Notes: a model not told the origin generated them from the sequence alone. DNA of 64,000 bases from Pseudomonas alcaligenes (GCF_014490745.1 NZ_LZEU01000001.1:2941501-3005500); one strand, 5' to 3'; positions 25,613-36,409 are shown, counted from the first letter of the stretch. Numbers and translations: made by a program.

Positions 25613-26323
25613 TCAATCGCTGGCCGGCAGCGGGTACAGCGCCTCGTCGAACTGCGCCAGGCGGGGAAACTGCAGCGCAGGTTCGTCCTCCAAGCGGCGC
25701 AGACGCGCCTGGTAATCCTGCAGGAACACCTGGCGCGCCTGGTCGTCGATGTAGGGCACGTGCCAGGCGACGAAGGGCTGCAGCACTTCCAGCCCGACAT
25801 AGGCCAGCGTGCCGCGCAGAAGCGGTCGCAGCATGTCCTCCAGCGGCCCGTGGATCGCCCCCTCGCCAAACATGTGCTCGCGGCCGCCCAGGGTCAGGCT
25901 GAGCAGCGCCTTCTTGCCGCGCAGGCCGCCCTGGTCGTAGAAGCGCTTGCCGCCATAGCAGATGCCGGACACCAGCACCCGGTCGATCCAGCCCTTGAGC
26001 ATGGCCGGCACGGAAAACCAGAACACCGGGAAGTTGAGGATCAGCAGGTCGGCCCACAGCAGCTTGTCCAGCTCCTGCTGAATGTCTGCCGCCAGGCTGT
26101 GGTTCTTCACCCCCTGGCGCTGCTCCAGGGCGTACACCAGGTAGTCGGGATTTTCCCGCGCGGAGAAATCCGCCGCGCTGGCCACCGGGTTCCACTGCAT
26201 GGCATACAGGTCGCTGACCTGCACCCGATGCCCCTGCTGCTCCAGGGTCTGCTGCGCCTGGCGGGCCAGGGCGGCGCTGAAGGACTGGCTTTCCGGATGG
26301 GCATGCACGATCAACACGTTCAT
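25613..26323 (-). CDS. NAD(P)H-dependent quinone reductase (flavodoxin_2 fold)
   Basis: A 236-aa cytoplasmic FMN/FAD oxidoreductase of the KefF/NQO1 type. It opens MNVLIVHAHPESQSF, the standard phosphate-binding strand, followed by FPVFWFSVPAMLKGWIDRV and a GGRE glycine loop. It reduces quinones with two electrons. The start overlaps the stop of the acyl-CoA synthetase gene by 4 bp, so it is the last gene of a four-gene operon with hydratase, dehydrogenase and synthetase. Its role there may be redox balance, which is inference. Confidence 0.88.
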   Translation of the reverse strand: MNVLIVHAHPESQSFSAALARQAQQTLEQQGHRVQVSDLYAMQWNPVASAADFSARENPDYLVYALEQRQGVKNHSLAADIQQELDKLLWADLLILNFPVFWFSVPAMLKGWIDRVLVSGICYGGKRFYDQGGLRGKKALLSLTLGGREHMFGEGAIHGPLEDMLRPLLRGTLAYVGLEVLQPFVAWHVPYIDDQARQVFLQDYQARLRRLEDEPALQFPRLAQFDEALYPLPASD

Positions 26324-28431
26324 TGCTGGCTCTCCTGCCCGGCCCGCGGCGCCAGGCGAATCAGCGCATCCACCGCCACGCTGGTGCGCGGCCCCACCAG
26401 CAACGGATTGACGTCCAGCTCCAGCAGCTGCCCGGCGTTCTCGCAGGCGTAGTCGGCCACCGCACGAATGGCCGCCACCAGGGCATCCAGGTCGGCTGGC
26501 GGGCGGCCGCGAAAGCCCTGCAACAGGCCGACGCTACGCAGGCTCAGCAGCGCCGCGCGGATGGCCGCATCGGTGGTGGGCAGCAGCAGGCTGCGGCTGT
26601 CCTGGAGCAGCTCGACCAGCACCCCGCCGGCGCCGATCAGCAGGGCCAGGGCGAAACCGTTCTGCCGCTTGATGCCGACGATCAGCTCGGCCAGCGGCGC
26701 CGGCGCCATGGGCTCGAGCAATACCTGGGCGAAGGCGACGCCAGGTGCATAGGCGGCGATGGACGCCTCCATCTGCGCCAGGGCCAGCTGCAGCGCCTGC
26801 GGGTTGGCCAGGTTGAGCGCCACCGCGCCGGCCTCGGTCTTGTGCGGCAGCTGACTGCTGACCGCCTTGAGCACCAGCGGGTAGCCCACCCTGGCCGCCG
26901 CTTCGTCGGCAGCCGCCGGCGTGCTCAACTCGCCCGCCGGCACCGCCAGGCCGAAGGCGCGCAGCGCCTGCTTGGACTGCCACTCATCCAGCACCTCGCC
27001 CTCGCCGGCCAGAGCCTGCGGACACAGCGGCAGCAGCGCCGATTCGCCGCGTTCCAGCAGCGTCTGACGATTGCGCTGGTAGCGGGCAACCCGCCCCCAG
27101 GCTGCCAGGCCGTCCTCCACGCCCTGCAAGGCGGCAATGCCACGAGCGTGCAGGCGCTCGCGGGCGCTGGCCGGCAGCAGCTCGGGGAAAGCCGAGGTGA
27201 CGAAACCGACCTTGCCATGGCGCTCCAGCGCCTCGCAGAACAGCTGCAGCAGCAGGTCGCACTCCTTGCGCTCGCCGGTGCTTTCGCCCGGATAGTCGAG
27301 CACCAGCACGGCGGCGTCGGCCGGCGTGCTCAGAGTGCTGTCGAGCATGCGCTGCAGGGCCGGGCCATCACCCCAGATGGCGGTGGTGAAATCCAGTGGA
27401 TTGACCAGGTTGGCGTAGCTCGGCAGCACCTGGCTCAGCTCGGCGCGCGCCTGCGGCGCCAGGGCCGGCAGCTGCAGGTCATGGCGCTCGGCGTAGTCGG
27501 CCAGCAGGCCGGCATCGCCGCCGGAACAGGCCAGGGCGACCAGGCGATTGCCCGCCGGCAGGTTGCCGCAGGCGGCGGCCTTGAGGGTTTCGACAAAGCT
27601 CACCGGGCCGCTGACACGGATCACCCCGAGGCGCTCGAATAGTGCGTCGTACAGCGCATCGGAGCCGGCCAGCGAGCTGGTGTGGCTGAGGGCCAGTTGC
27701 GCGCCGATCTGCGACACCCCGGTTTTCAGGGCGATGATCGGAATGCCCTTGAGCAGCGCCTTGTGTGCGGCAGCGGCAAATCCGGGAACATTCTTCAGTC
27801 CTTCCAGGTGCAGGCCGATGGCAGTCACCCGCGGTTCGTCGAGCAGCACGTCCATCAGCTCGGCCACGCCGATCTGCGCCTGGTTGCCCAGCGAAGCCAT
27901 GTAGGCGATGGGCAGCGAGCGGTCGCTCATGGACAGGTTGTAGGCGAAGTTGCCGCTCTGGGTCAGCACCGCCACGCCCTTCACCACCAACTGGCCGCCA
28001 TGGGCCACCGGCCACAGGGCGGCACCGTGCAGGTAGTCGAGCAGGCCGTAGCAGTTGGGGCCGAGCACGGCCATCTCGCCCGCGGCGCGCAGCAACTGCT
28101 GCTGCAGCTCAGCGCCCGGCTCGCCCGTTTCGGCAAATCCGGAGGCATAGCAGATGGCGCCGCCGGCGCCCTTGGCCGCCAGTTGCGCCACGGTATCGAG
28201 GGTCAGTTCGCGGTTGGTGGCGACGAACACCGCATCCGGGCCGCAAGGCAGGTCGGCCACGCTGGCCACGCAAGGCACGCCTTCCAGCTCGGCATGTTGC
28301 GGGTTGACCAGCCACATCTGGCCCCGGTAGCCGCCCGCGGCGCAGCGCTTGAGGGCGCGGGCCATGCTGCGCCCGCCGACAAAGGCCAGGTGCCGCGGCG
28401 CCAGCAGGCGCTTGAGGTTGTCACGGTTCAT
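26320..28431 (-). CDS. NDP-forming acyl-CoA synthetase (acetate-CoA ligase family)
   Basis: A 703-aa single-chain enzyme. The N-terminal CoA-binding Rossmann part starts RHLAFVGGRSMARALK and runs to about residue 130. Succinyl-CoA-synthetase-like ligase domains follow, with the likely phosphohistidine region in LVALACSGGDAG. The C-terminus is an ATP-grasp domain (YPLVLKAVSSQLPHKTEAG, then LIGAGGVLVELLQD). It couples NTP hydrolysis to thioester formation on a carboxylic acid. The ATG at 28431 (MNRDNLKRLLAP) is preferred to a start 13 codons upstream that would run into the dehydrogenase gene. Operon context suggests activation of an amine-derived acid for beta-oxidation-type breakdown. Confidence 0.9.
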   Translation of the reverse strand: MNRDNLKRLLAPRHLAFVGGRSMARALKRCAAGGYRGQMWLVNPQHAELEGVPCVASVADLPCGPDAVFVATNRELTLDTVAQLAAKGAGGAICYASGFAETGEPGAELQQQLLRAAGEMAVLGPNCYGLLDYLHGAALWPVAHGGQLVVKGVAVLTQSGNFAYNLSMSDRSLPIAYMASLGNQAQIGVAELMDVLLDEPRVTAIGLHLEGLKNVPGFAAAAHKALLKGIPIIALKTGVSQIGAQLALSHTSSLAGSDALYDALFERLGVIRVSGPVSFVETLKAAACGNLPAGNRLVALACSGGDAGLLADYAERHDLQLPALAPQARAELSQVLPSYANLVNPLDFTTAIWGDGPALQRMLDSTLSTPADAAVLVLDYPGESTGERKECDLLLQLFCEALERHGKVGFVTSAFPELLPASARERLHARGIAALQGVEDGLAAWGRVARYQRNRQTLLERGESALLPLCPQALAGEGEVLDEWQSKQALRAFGLAVPAGELSTPAAADEAAARVGYPLVLKAVSSQLPHKTEAGAVALNLANPQALQLALAQMEASIAAYAPGVAFAQVLLEPMAPAPLAELIVGIKRQNGFALALLIGAGGVLVELLQDSRSLLLPTTDAAIRAALLSLRSVGLLQGFRGRPPADLDALVAAIRAVADYACENAGQLLELDVNPLLVGPRTSVAVDALIRLAPRAGQESQQ

Positions 28432-28441
28432 GGCGGGCTCC

Positions 28442-29602
28442 TCAGCGCAGCAGCGGCCGCAGCAGTTCACGGGAAATGATGTGGCGCTGGATCTCCGAAG
28501 TGCCCTCCCAGATCCGCTCGATCCGCGCGTTGCGCCAGATACGCTCGACCGGCCCCTCGTCCATCAGGCCCATGCCGCCAAAGATCTGCACCGTCTCGTC
28601 GGCCACCTTGCCCAGCACTTCGCTGGCGAACAGCTTGGCCATGCCGGCCTCGCCGTCGCTCATGCTGCCCTGATCCATTTTCCAGGCGGTGTGCAGGGTC
28701 AGCAGCTCGGCGGCGCGAATCTGCGTGACCATGTCGGCCAGCTTGAACGAGATGCCCTGGTAGCTGCCGATGGCCGCACCGAACTGTTGGCGATCCGCCG
28801 CCCATTGCAGTGCCAGCTCCTGCGCGCGCTGGGCCTGGCCCACGCAGTTGGCCGCCACCATCACCCGCCCGGCGGTGAGCCAGGCGTTGGCCACTTCCCA
28901 GCCCTTGTCGACTTCGCCGAGGACTTTGGAAGCTGGTACACGGCAGTCGTCGAAGAACAGTTCGTAGGTGTGATAGCCCTTGTTGCTCACGCATTTCGGC
29001 CCGCGGCGCACGGTCATGCCCGGGGTGCCCTTGTCGACCAGGAAAGCGGTCACCGCGTTGCGCTTCTTGCCGTTGCGCTCGTAGCTGTCGGTCACCGCGA
29101 AGACGATGGCGAAGTCGGCGTGGCCGGCGTGGCTGATGAAGTGCTTGGCGCCATTGATCACGAAGTGCTCGCCGTCGCGCACGGCGCGGGTCTTGATCGC
29201 GTTGGCGTCGGAGCCGGCGCCCGGCTCGGTGAGGGCGAAGCAGTCGATCTTCTCGCCCTGGATGCACGGCAGCAGGTAGTCCTCGATCTGCCGGCCCTTG
29301 CAGGCCATGAGAATCTTCGATGGCCGTGCGACGAACACATGCAGGGCCCAGGAGACCTTGGCCAGCTCCCGCTCGACCAGGGCCTGGGACAGGTAATCGA
29401 GGCCGCCACCACCCACCTCCTCCGGCATGTTGAAGGCGTAGAAACCGGCGGCGATGGCCTTACCGCGGATCTCGGCGGCCAGTTCAGGGGACACTGCGTC
29501 GGCCCGATCCACCGCCTCCTCATGGGGCAGCAGTTCCCTCGCGACGAAGGCACGCACCGCCTCGACCAGCATTTCTTGTTCTTGCGTGAATTGGAAATTC
29601 AT
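28442..29602 (-). CDS. Acyl-CoA dehydrogenase
   Basis: A 386-aa FAD flavoprotein, the normal family length. It begins MNFQFTQEQEMLVEAVRAF. CFALTEPGAGSDAN is the flavin-contact signature, and QIFGGMGLMDEGPVERIWR is the C-terminal motif near the catalytic region. The ATG at 29602 has a GGGTGA ribosome site; an upstream extension was rejected as it would overlap the hydratase gene. It introduces a double bond into an acyl-CoA. It lies between hydratase and acyl-CoA synthetase genes, 10 bp before the latter, so all three should act on the same thioester. Confidence 0.93.
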   Translation of the reverse strand: MNFQFTQEQEMLVEAVRAFVARELLPHEEAVDRADAVSPELAAEIRGKAIAAGFYAFNMPEEVGGGGLDYLSQALVERELAKVSWALHVFVARPSKILMACKGRQIEDYLLPCIQGEKIDCFALTEPGAGSDANAIKTRAVRDGEHFVINGAKHFISHAGHADFAIVFAVTDSYERNGKKRNAVTAFLVDKGTPGMTVRRGPKCVSNKGYHTYELFFDDCRVPASKVLGEVDKGWEVANAWLTAGRVMVAANCVGQAQRAQELALQWAADRQQFGAAIGSYQGISFKLADMVTQIRAAELLTLHTAWKMDQGSMSDGEAGMAKLFASEVLGKVADETVQIFGGMGLMDEGPVERIWRNARIERIWEGTSEIQRHIISRELLRPLLR

Positions 29603-29646
29603 AACATCACCCGGCAGTTCAACGAGGTTGTTGGGGTTGGCGCGCT

Positions 29647-30438
29647 CTAGCACCCGACAAAGCGCGGGGCACGTCGTTCCTGGCTGGCACGCAGGGCCTC
29701 GGCAGCATCGGCGCTGCGCCCACACAGCAGCCCGGCGGCCAGCTCGGCCTGCAGCTGCTGCGGCAGGCTGTACCCGGCACCGTCGCGGATCAGCCGCTTG
29801 GTCTGCGCGTAGGCGAAGGTCGGCCCAGCGGCCAGGCGCTGCGCCAGCTCGGCGACGCGGGTCGGCAACTGCTCATCACCACAGACCTCACCGACCAGCC
29901 CGGCGGCCAAGGCCCGCTCGGCGCTCCACGGCTCATCGAGGAAGAGAAAGCGCTTGGCCTGCTCGGCTCCGATCAGGCGCGGCAGATGCCAGCTGGCGCC
30001 GGCATCCGGCGAGTAGGCCATGCCGGTGTAGCCGGCCTTGAAGCGCGCCGACTGCGCCGCCACGCGCAGGTCGCAGCACAGCGCCAGATCCAGGCCGGCA
30101 CCGACGGCGCTGCCGTTGATCGCGGCGATGCTCGGCTTGTCCAGGCTGTACAGGCGTGCCATCAGACGGTGGGCGGCCTCCGTCCAGCCATAGCTCTCCA
30201 GCTCACCACGGGCCTCGGCCGCAGCCCACTCGGCCACATCGGCGCCGGCGCAGAAGCTGCGGCCAGTGCCGCTGAGCACCAGCACCCGCACCTCGGGGTC
30301 GTCGTTGAGCTGCTCGAACAGCACCAGCAAGTGCTGCAGCGTGGGGACATCCAGGGCATTGCGTTGCGCCTCGCGGTTGAGGGTGACGCGGGCAATACCG
30401 GCTTCTTTCAGGCAAAGCACAGCGTGCTGCGTGGTCAT
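29647..30438 (-). CDS. Enoyl-CoA hydratase/isomerase (crotonase family)
   Basis: 263 aa. The crotonase core is visible: VLVLSGTGRSFCAGADVAEW forms the oxyanion-hole loop, and PSIAAINGSAVGAGLDLALCCDLR the second oxyanion Gly region. Hydration or isomerisation of an unsaturated acyl-CoA is expected. It is the first gene of the four-gene minus-strand operon; the following dehydrogenase begins 45 bp after its stop. The regulator gene just upstream ends 53 bp before its start codon, so control by that regulator is plausible. Confidence 0.92.
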   Translation of the reverse strand: MTTQHAVLCLKEAGIARVTLNREAQRNALDVPTLQHLLVLFEQLNDDPEVRVLVLSGTGRSFCAGADVAEWAAAEARGELESYGWTEAAHRLMARLYSLDKPSIAAINGSAVGAGLDLALCCDLRVAAQSARFKAGYTGMAYSPDAGASWHLPRLIGAEQAKRFLFLDEPWSAERALAAGLVGEVCGDEQLPTRVAELAQRLAAGPTFAYAQTKRLIRDGAGYSLPQQLQAELAAGLLCGRSADAAEALRASQERRAPRFVGC

Positions 30439-30491
30439 AGGCTGCCTCGGTGTTGAGCAAAGGGGAAAAACGGCGCGGTGAAGGGTGGGCG

Positions 30492-31375
30492 TCAGCCCTG
30501 GCGCAACCAGTCGATGAACTGGGCGAACAACTCCGCCTGGGAGCTGACCCCGAGCTTCAGATACAGGTTCTTGCGGTGCATGCGCACCGTCTCGGGCGAG
30601 ATCGCCAGCTCATAGGCGGCGGACTTCACCGAGTGGCCACGCAGCACCATATGCGCCACTTCACGCTCGCGCTCGGTGAGCAGATCGCAACCGAAGTTGT
30701 TGAACGCCACCTGGATGCGCTGGCTGAGCTCGGCGTGCTTCTGCTCCGCCGGCTCGCCGGCGGCGCTGTGCTGCAGCCAGTGCTGGCCGAAGCGGGCAAG
30801 CACTTCGCGCACCATCGGCTGCATGGCGCGCAGCAGGTTGAGCTGCTCGGGCGCCAGGTTCTGCGCGCCCATGCCCTGGAACAGGCTGACGGAAATCTGG
30901 CTGCGACTGTCGAGGTTGACGATGTAGTAGCTGTCTTCCGCGCAGCCGGTCTCCAGGTAGTAGTTCTTGTAGTACTCGCTGCTGAAGAAGTCGTCCGGGG
31001 CGATTTCCGTCAGGTGGTAGAAACCCTCGGCCAGGCCGCTTTCCACAGCCAGGCAGAACGGGTCGAGCAGATAGCCGCCGGAGAAATAGCGGTTGATGAT
31101 CCAGTCGCGGTACTGCTCGGGAATGCCTTGCTGATAGAGCAGCTGCGGCGGCTGATCCTGGCGCTCCAGACTGATCATCAGCGACTCCACCGACACCAGG
31201 TGGCCGAGGGCCTTGGCCAGATGCGCCAGCGCCTGCAGGCTCTCGGCCTGCACCAGGGCGTTCTGCAGTTCGGCATGCCACTGGCGCAACGCGCCCAGCG
31301 GCAACACAACCAGCGAGTCGTCGGCGTTATCCATGGCCCGCAGTCTATGCAGGCGCTCGGAGTGCCGTAAAGCCA
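30492..31375 (-). CDS. LuxR-type transcriptional regulator
   Basis: C-terminal GerE helix-turn-helix: LTEREREVAHMVLRGHSVKS, then ELAISPETVRMHRKNLYLKL, near the end of a protein of about 294 aa. The N-terminal 200 residues are a sensory domain without REC or canonical autoinducer motifs (YYKNYYLETGCAEDSYYIV). Start uncertain: ATGs at 31375 and 31334 are both possible and neither has a strong ribosome site. It sits between the aminotransferase and the hydratase operon, all on one strand, and probably senses a metabolite of that pathway. ACCC/GGGT dyads upstream of the cluster are candidate sites. Confidence 0.88.
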
Positions 31376-31390
31376 TGGCGACCATCATGC

Positions 31391-32809
31391 TCAATGCCCC
31401 AGGTACTGACCGCTGGCGATCAGTTCGTTGGCGACTTCCAGAATGCACTCGCGCAGGGTTTCGACGATTTCGTCGACCTGGGCGTGGGTGATGATCAGCG
31501 GCGGCGACATCACGTTGAGGTGCACGATGGGACGCACCAGCAGGCCCCTGGCCTGGGCCCGGGTATGGATCTTCTCGCCAATGTTGAGCGCCTCGGGGAA
31601 CAGCGCCTTGGTGCGCTTGTCGGCGACGAATTCGACACAGGCCATCAGCTTCTTGCAGCGCACATCGCCTACCAACGGCAGGTCGCGCAGGCTGGCCAGG
31701 CGCTGCTCCAGGTAGCTGCCGACGTCGTTGACGTGGGCCAGCAGGTTTTCCCGCTCGATGATCTCGATGTTCTTCAGCGCTGCGGTGCAGCACACCGGGT
31801 GGCCGCTGTAGGTGAAGCCATGGGTGAAGCAGCGGCCCTTGCCCGGCTCGCCGATCACCTGCCAGATGCGCTCGGAGAAGATGCAGGCGCCCAGCGGCAG
31901 GTAGGCGGAGGTCAGGCCCTTGGCGGTGGTGATGATGTCCGGCTGCACGCCGAACAGTTCTTCGCTGGCGAAGAAGCTGCCCAGGCGACCAAAGGAGGTC
32001 ACCACTTCGTCGGCGACGAACAGGATGTCGTAGTGCCGGCACAGTTCCCACATGCGCTTGAGGTAGCCCTCGGGCGGGATGATCACGCCGCCGGAACCCA
32101 TGATCGGCTCGGCAAAGAAGGCCGCGACCTTGTCGGCGCCGATGCTGAGAATCTTGTCCTCGAATTCGGCGATCAGGTAGTCGACGAACTGCGCCTCGCT
32201 CATCCCCTCCGGCGCGCGGTAGGGGTTGGGGTTGGAGACGTGGTGGATCTTGTCATGGGCATAGTCGAACTCGGGCACGCGGTCGGCGGCCTTGTTGCCG
32301 ATCGACATGGTCAGCTGGGTGGAGCCGTGGTAGCCGTTGTAGCGGGCGATGATGTGCTTCTTCTCCGGCTTGCCGCGGCAGTTCTGGTAGAACTGGATCA
32401 GGCGGTAGGCGGTGTCCACCGCAGTGGAGCCGCCGGTGGTGAGGAAGACGTGATCCAGATCGCCCGGCGCCAGGCTGGCGAGCTTCTGGCACAGCTCGAT
32501 GGCAACGCTGTTGGCCATGTCGGAGAATGGGTTGGAATAGGCCAGCTGACGCACCTGGTCGGCAATCGCCAGGGCCATTTCCTCGCGCCCCAGGCCGATG
32601 TTGGTGCACCACATGCCGCCCACCGCATCGAGGAAGCGATTGCCCTGGGTGTCGTAGATATAGGCGCCATCGCCGGCCACGATATTCAGCGCACCCTGCT
32701 CGCGGTGCTCATCGAACACGTGGTAACCGTGCATGTAGTGCGCCTTGTCTGCAGCCACCAGATCCGCCTGCGCAAAACCATCGAAAAAAGCCTGAGTCGG
32801 GATAGCCAT
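31391..32809 (-). CDS. Class III PLP aminotransferase (putrescine/omega-amine type)
   Basis: A 472-aa cytoplasmic pyridoxal-phosphate enzyme, similar in layout to SpuC and beta-alanine/putrescine-pyruvate aminotransferases. It has DAVGGMWCTNIGLG near the N-terminus, YHGSTQLTMSIG, the PLP Asp region LFVADEVVTSFGRLG, and the Schiff-base Lys in TTAKGLTSAYLPLGA. The ATG at 32809 (MAIPTQAFFDGFAQ) is preferred to one five codons upstream. The gene directly follows the polyamine-type binding protein (51 bp gap), so the likely substrate is an imported amine. SpuC identity is not claimed. Confidence 0.9.
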   Translation of the reverse strand: MAIPTQAFFDGFAQADLVAADKAHYMHGYHVFDEHREQGALNIVAGDGAYIYDTQGNRFLDAVGGMWCTNIGLGREEMALAIADQVRQLAYSNPFSDMANSVAIELCQKLASLAPGDLDHVFLTTGGSTAVDTAYRLIQFYQNCRGKPEKKHIIARYNGYHGSTQLTMSIGNKAADRVPEFDYAHDKIHHVSNPNPYRAPEGMSEAQFVDYLIAEFEDKILSIGADKVAAFFAEPIMGSGGVIIPPEGYLKRMWELCRHYDILFVADEVVTSFGRLGSFFASEELFGVQPDIITTAKGLTSAYLPLGACIFSERIWQVIGEPGKGRCFTHGFTYSGHPVCCTAALKNIEIIERENLLAHVNDVGSYLEQRLASLRDLPLVGDVRCKKLMACVEFVADKRTKALFPEALNIGEKIHTRAQARGLLVRPIVHLNVMSPPLIITHAQVDEIVETLRECILEVANELIASGQYLGH

Positions 32810-32860
32810 AACCGTTACCTGCACAACGAAAAGAGGGGTTGAAGAGTTGCTGCCAGCGCG

Positions 32861-33991
32861 TTACATGCCGGTCTTGATGGTGTTCCACACCCGCGTGATC
32901 GCCCGGCTTTCCTTGGCGCTGTGGGTCTTCTGGGCGAACAGGCGCTGACGCGTGGCGGCATCCGGGTAGATGGCCTGGTTGTCGCGCACATCGGCATTGA
33001 GCAAGGGCGTGGCCGCCGCATTGCTGTTGGCGTAGTGGATGTAGTTGGTGACGTCGGCCATCACCTGCGGCTGCAGCAGGTATTCGATGAACTTGTGGGC
33101 GTTGGCCACATGGGGGGCATCGGCCGGCAGGTAGAGGTTGTCGAACCAGATCAGCGAGCCCTCCTTGGGAATGAAGTAGGCCAGCTTGATGTTCAGCCCC
33201 GCCTCTTCGGCCCGCGCCTGGGCGGTGGCGTAGTCGCCGGACCAGGTCATGGCCATGCACACATCGCCGTTGGGCAGGCTGGTGAGGTAATTCACCGAGT
33301 CGAACTTGTGGATATAGGGGCGCACCTTGAGCAGCAGATCCTGCACCGCCTGCAGGTCGTCCGGCGCCGCACTGCGCGGGTCGCGGCCGAGGTATTGCAG
33401 GGCCAGCGGAATCACCTCGGTAGGCGCATCGACCAGGGTCACGCCGCAGTCGGCGAAGCGCGACACCACTTGCGGGTCGAAGATCATCGCCAGCGAACCG
33501 ATGGGTGCATCCGGCATGCGCTCCTTGATCTTGTCGACGTTGTAGGTGATGCCGTTGCTGCCCCAGGTATAGGGCGCCGAGAAGGTCAGCTGCGGGTCAT
33601 AGCCCTGCAGATTCTTGACTACTTCAGGGTCGAGATTGCCGAGGCTGGGCAGCTGCTTCTTGTCCAGCGGCTGGAACACCTTGGCGCTGATCATCGGCGG
33701 CACCAGCGAGGCGTTGAGCATCACCAGGTCGTAGCCGGAGCGCCCGGTCAGCAGCTTGGCCTGCACGGTCTCGTAGGAATCGAAGGTGTCGTAGATCACC
33801 TTGATACCGGTGGCCTTCTCGAAATCGGCCAGGGTGTTCTCGCCGATATAATCGGCCCAGTTGAACAGACGCAGGGTATTGGCCCCGTCCGCCACCGTTT
33901 CGGCATGCGCCGGGACGGCCAGAACGGCAACCAGGGAAGCAGGAGCCAACAACAGCCTAGAGACAACCGCCACTACGTTTCGCATAGTCAT
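32861..33991 (-). CDS. Periplasmic polyamine-type substrate-binding protein (PotF/SpuD-like)
   Basis: A 376-aa protein with a signal peptide ending AVPAHA. The mature part begins LRLFNWADYIGENTLADFEK, diagnostic for the PotD/PotF/SpuD family, then VIYDTFDSYETVQAKLLTGRSGYDLV, quoted in family terms, and the binding-site region TWSGDYATA. It would deliver putrescine, spermidine or a related amine to an ABC importer. No permease or ATPase gene is adjacent, so it must share a transporter encoded elsewhere or act in sensing. It is first in the minus-strand series, upstream of the aminotransferase. Confidence 0.92.
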   Translation of the reverse strand: MTMRNVVAVVSRLLLAPASLVAVLAVPAHAETVADGANTLRLFNWADYIGENTLADFEKATGIKVIYDTFDSYETVQAKLLTGRSGYDLVMLNASLVPPMISAKVFQPLDKKQLPSLGNLDPEVVKNLQGYDPQLTFSAPYTWGSNGITYNVDKIKERMPDAPIGSLAMIFDPQVVSRFADCGVTLVDAPTEVIPLALQYLGRDPRSAAPDDLQAVQDLLLKVRPYIHKFDSVNYLTSLPNGDVCMAMTWSGDYATAQARAEEAGLNIKLAYFIPKEGSLIWFDNLYLPADAPHVANAHKFIEYLLQPQVMADVTNYIHYANSNAAATPLLNADVRDNQAIYPDAATRQRLFAQKTHSAKESRAITRVWNTIKTGM

Positions 33992-34348
33992 TCCACCTTG
34001 TGACTGACTGCTGCTCTGGATGAGCGAGTGGCTCCACTATTGAGGCAAAGGCCTGGCCAGGCCATACCCTGAATGGGTAGGTCACGAAACCCTCATACGG
34101 GTAGCAGGAAGCGGTAATGCAAGCCGCCGTCAGCGTGCCGACGAGCCGTCACCCCGGCGCATCCCCCGGTTTGCCTGGCCCGGCGCCGGCCAGAGCTGCT
34201 GCGGATAACGAAATGCAGCAGCTATTTCCTGCTCATTGCCGAGTTCAAATGCTACCCTTCCCGCCCCTTGTGCCCCGCCCGGCACCGCGACCGAGCAAGA
34301 CCGTGAGCGCTCATGCTTGATTCCGAGCACTTTCAGAGAAAAGACCTT
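33992..34348. other. Divergent intergenic region
   Basis: About 360 bp between the divergent binding-protein and dusA genes. It holds the ACCC/GGGT dyads at 34066-34102, annotated separately. The plus-strand open frames here are shadows without ribosome sites. Confidence 0.55.
34066..34102. promoter_or_regulatory. Pair of ACCC/GGGT dyads
   Basis: ACCC-TGAAT-GGGT (34066-34078) and ACCC-TCATAC-GGGT (34089-34102) lie 75-110 bp upstream of the binding-protein start. Two similar dyads in tandem suggest an operator or activator site, possibly for the LuxR-type protein of this cluster. Confidence 0.5.
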
Positions 34349-35350
<1,002 letters not shown>

Positions 35351-35435
35351 AAGCCGGCAAATGCCCGCGCCAGGGCGTTGAGCGCCCTGCGCGGCTCGGG
35401 TAAGGTCATGGCATACGCAACGACAGGGCCTCGTC

Positions 35436-36359
35436 ATGACCTCCAAGCTGGATCAGCTCAAGCAGTTCACCACCGTGGTCGCCGATACAGGCGACCTCGA
35501 CGCCATCAGCCGCCTCAAGCCGGTGGACGCCACCACCAACCCCTCGCTGCTGCTCAAGGCCGCCGCGCTGCCGCGCTATAGCGAGCTGCTGGACGCCGCC
35601 GCCCGGGACGCCGCCAGCGACCTCGGCCTGGCCTGCGACCGTTTCGGCGTGGCCGTCGGCCAGGAAATCCTCAAGGTCATCCCCGGGCGCATCTCCACCG
35701 AGGTCGATGCCCGCCTGTCCTTCGACACCCAGGCCACCCTGCAGCGCGCCGAGCGCATCATCGGCCTGTATGAGCAGAGCGGCATCGGCCGCGAGCGCGT
35801 GCTGATCAAGATCGCCGCCACCTGGGAAGGCATCCGCGCCGCCGAACAGCTGGAGAAGGCCGGCATCCAGACCAACCTGACCCTGCTGTTCTCCTTCGCC
35901 CAGGCCGCCGCCTGCGCCGACGCCGGCGTGTTCCTCATCTCGCCTTTCGTCGGCCGTATCTACGACTGGTACAAGAAGGCCGAAGGCCGCGACTTCACGG
36001 GTGCCGAAGACCCCGGCGTGCAATCGGTGGCACGCATCTACCAGTACTACAAGGCCAACGGCTACCAGACCGTGGTGATGGGCGCCAGCTTCCGCAACAC
36101 GGGGCAGATCGAGCAACTGGCCGGCTGCGACCGCCTGACCATCAGCCCCGAGCTGCTGCAGAAACTCGCCGAAGACCAGGGCGAGCTGCCACGCACCCTC
36201 AACCCGGGTGCCGGCGAACCGCGCCAGATCCTCGACGAAAGCCGCTTCCGCTGGGCCCTGAACGAGGACGCCATGGCCACCGAGAAACTGGCCGAGGGCA
36301 TCCGCCTGTTCGCCCGCGACCAGGAAAAGCTCGAAGCCCTGCTCGCCGCCCGCCGCTGA
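35436..36359 (+). CDS. tal: Transaldolase
   Basis: A 307-aa class I enzyme of the non-oxidative pentose phosphate pathway, exchanging dihydroxyacetone units between sugar phosphates. Signatures: [27 protein letters not shown], and the Schiff-base Lys in [35 protein letters not shown] and [11 protein letters not shown] follow. Length and motifs fit the TalB type. It is monocistronic between dusA and a strong terminator that it shares with the convergent STAS gene. Confidence 0.96.
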   Translation: MTSKLDQLKQFTTVVADTGDLDAISRLKPVDATTNPSLLLKAAALPRYSELLDAAARDAASDLGLACDRFGVAVGQEILKVIPGRISTEVDARLSFDTQATLQRAERIIGLYEQSGIGRERVLIKIAATWEGIRAAEQLEKAGIQTNLTLLFSFAQAAACADAGVFLISPFVGRIYDWYKKAEGRDFTGAEDPGVQSVARIYQYYKANGYQTVVMGASFRNTGQIEQLAGCDRLTISPELLQKLAEDQGELPRTLNPGAGEPRQILDESRFRWALNEDAMATEKLAEGIRLFARDQEKLEALLAARR

Positions 36360-36370
36360 AACGGGGCCAC

Positions 36371-36409
36371 AAAAAAGGGGCGCTACCCTGGCAGGTAGCG
36401 CCCCTTTTT
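36371..36409. terminator. Bidirectional intrinsic terminator
   Basis: AGGGGCGCTACC pairs with GGTAGCGCCCCT, with six A before and five T after. It separates tal from the convergent STAS-domain gene. Confidence 0.93.

Noticed and set aside
26323..29650. Long plus-strand open frames opposite the synthetase and dehydrogenase genes
   Set aside because: They run antisense to well-supported genes, with Gln/His/Arg-rich sequence typical of shadows.
31394..32842. Plus-strand open frame opposite the aminotransferase
   Set aside because: Antisense shadow of a class III aminotransferase with complete motifs.
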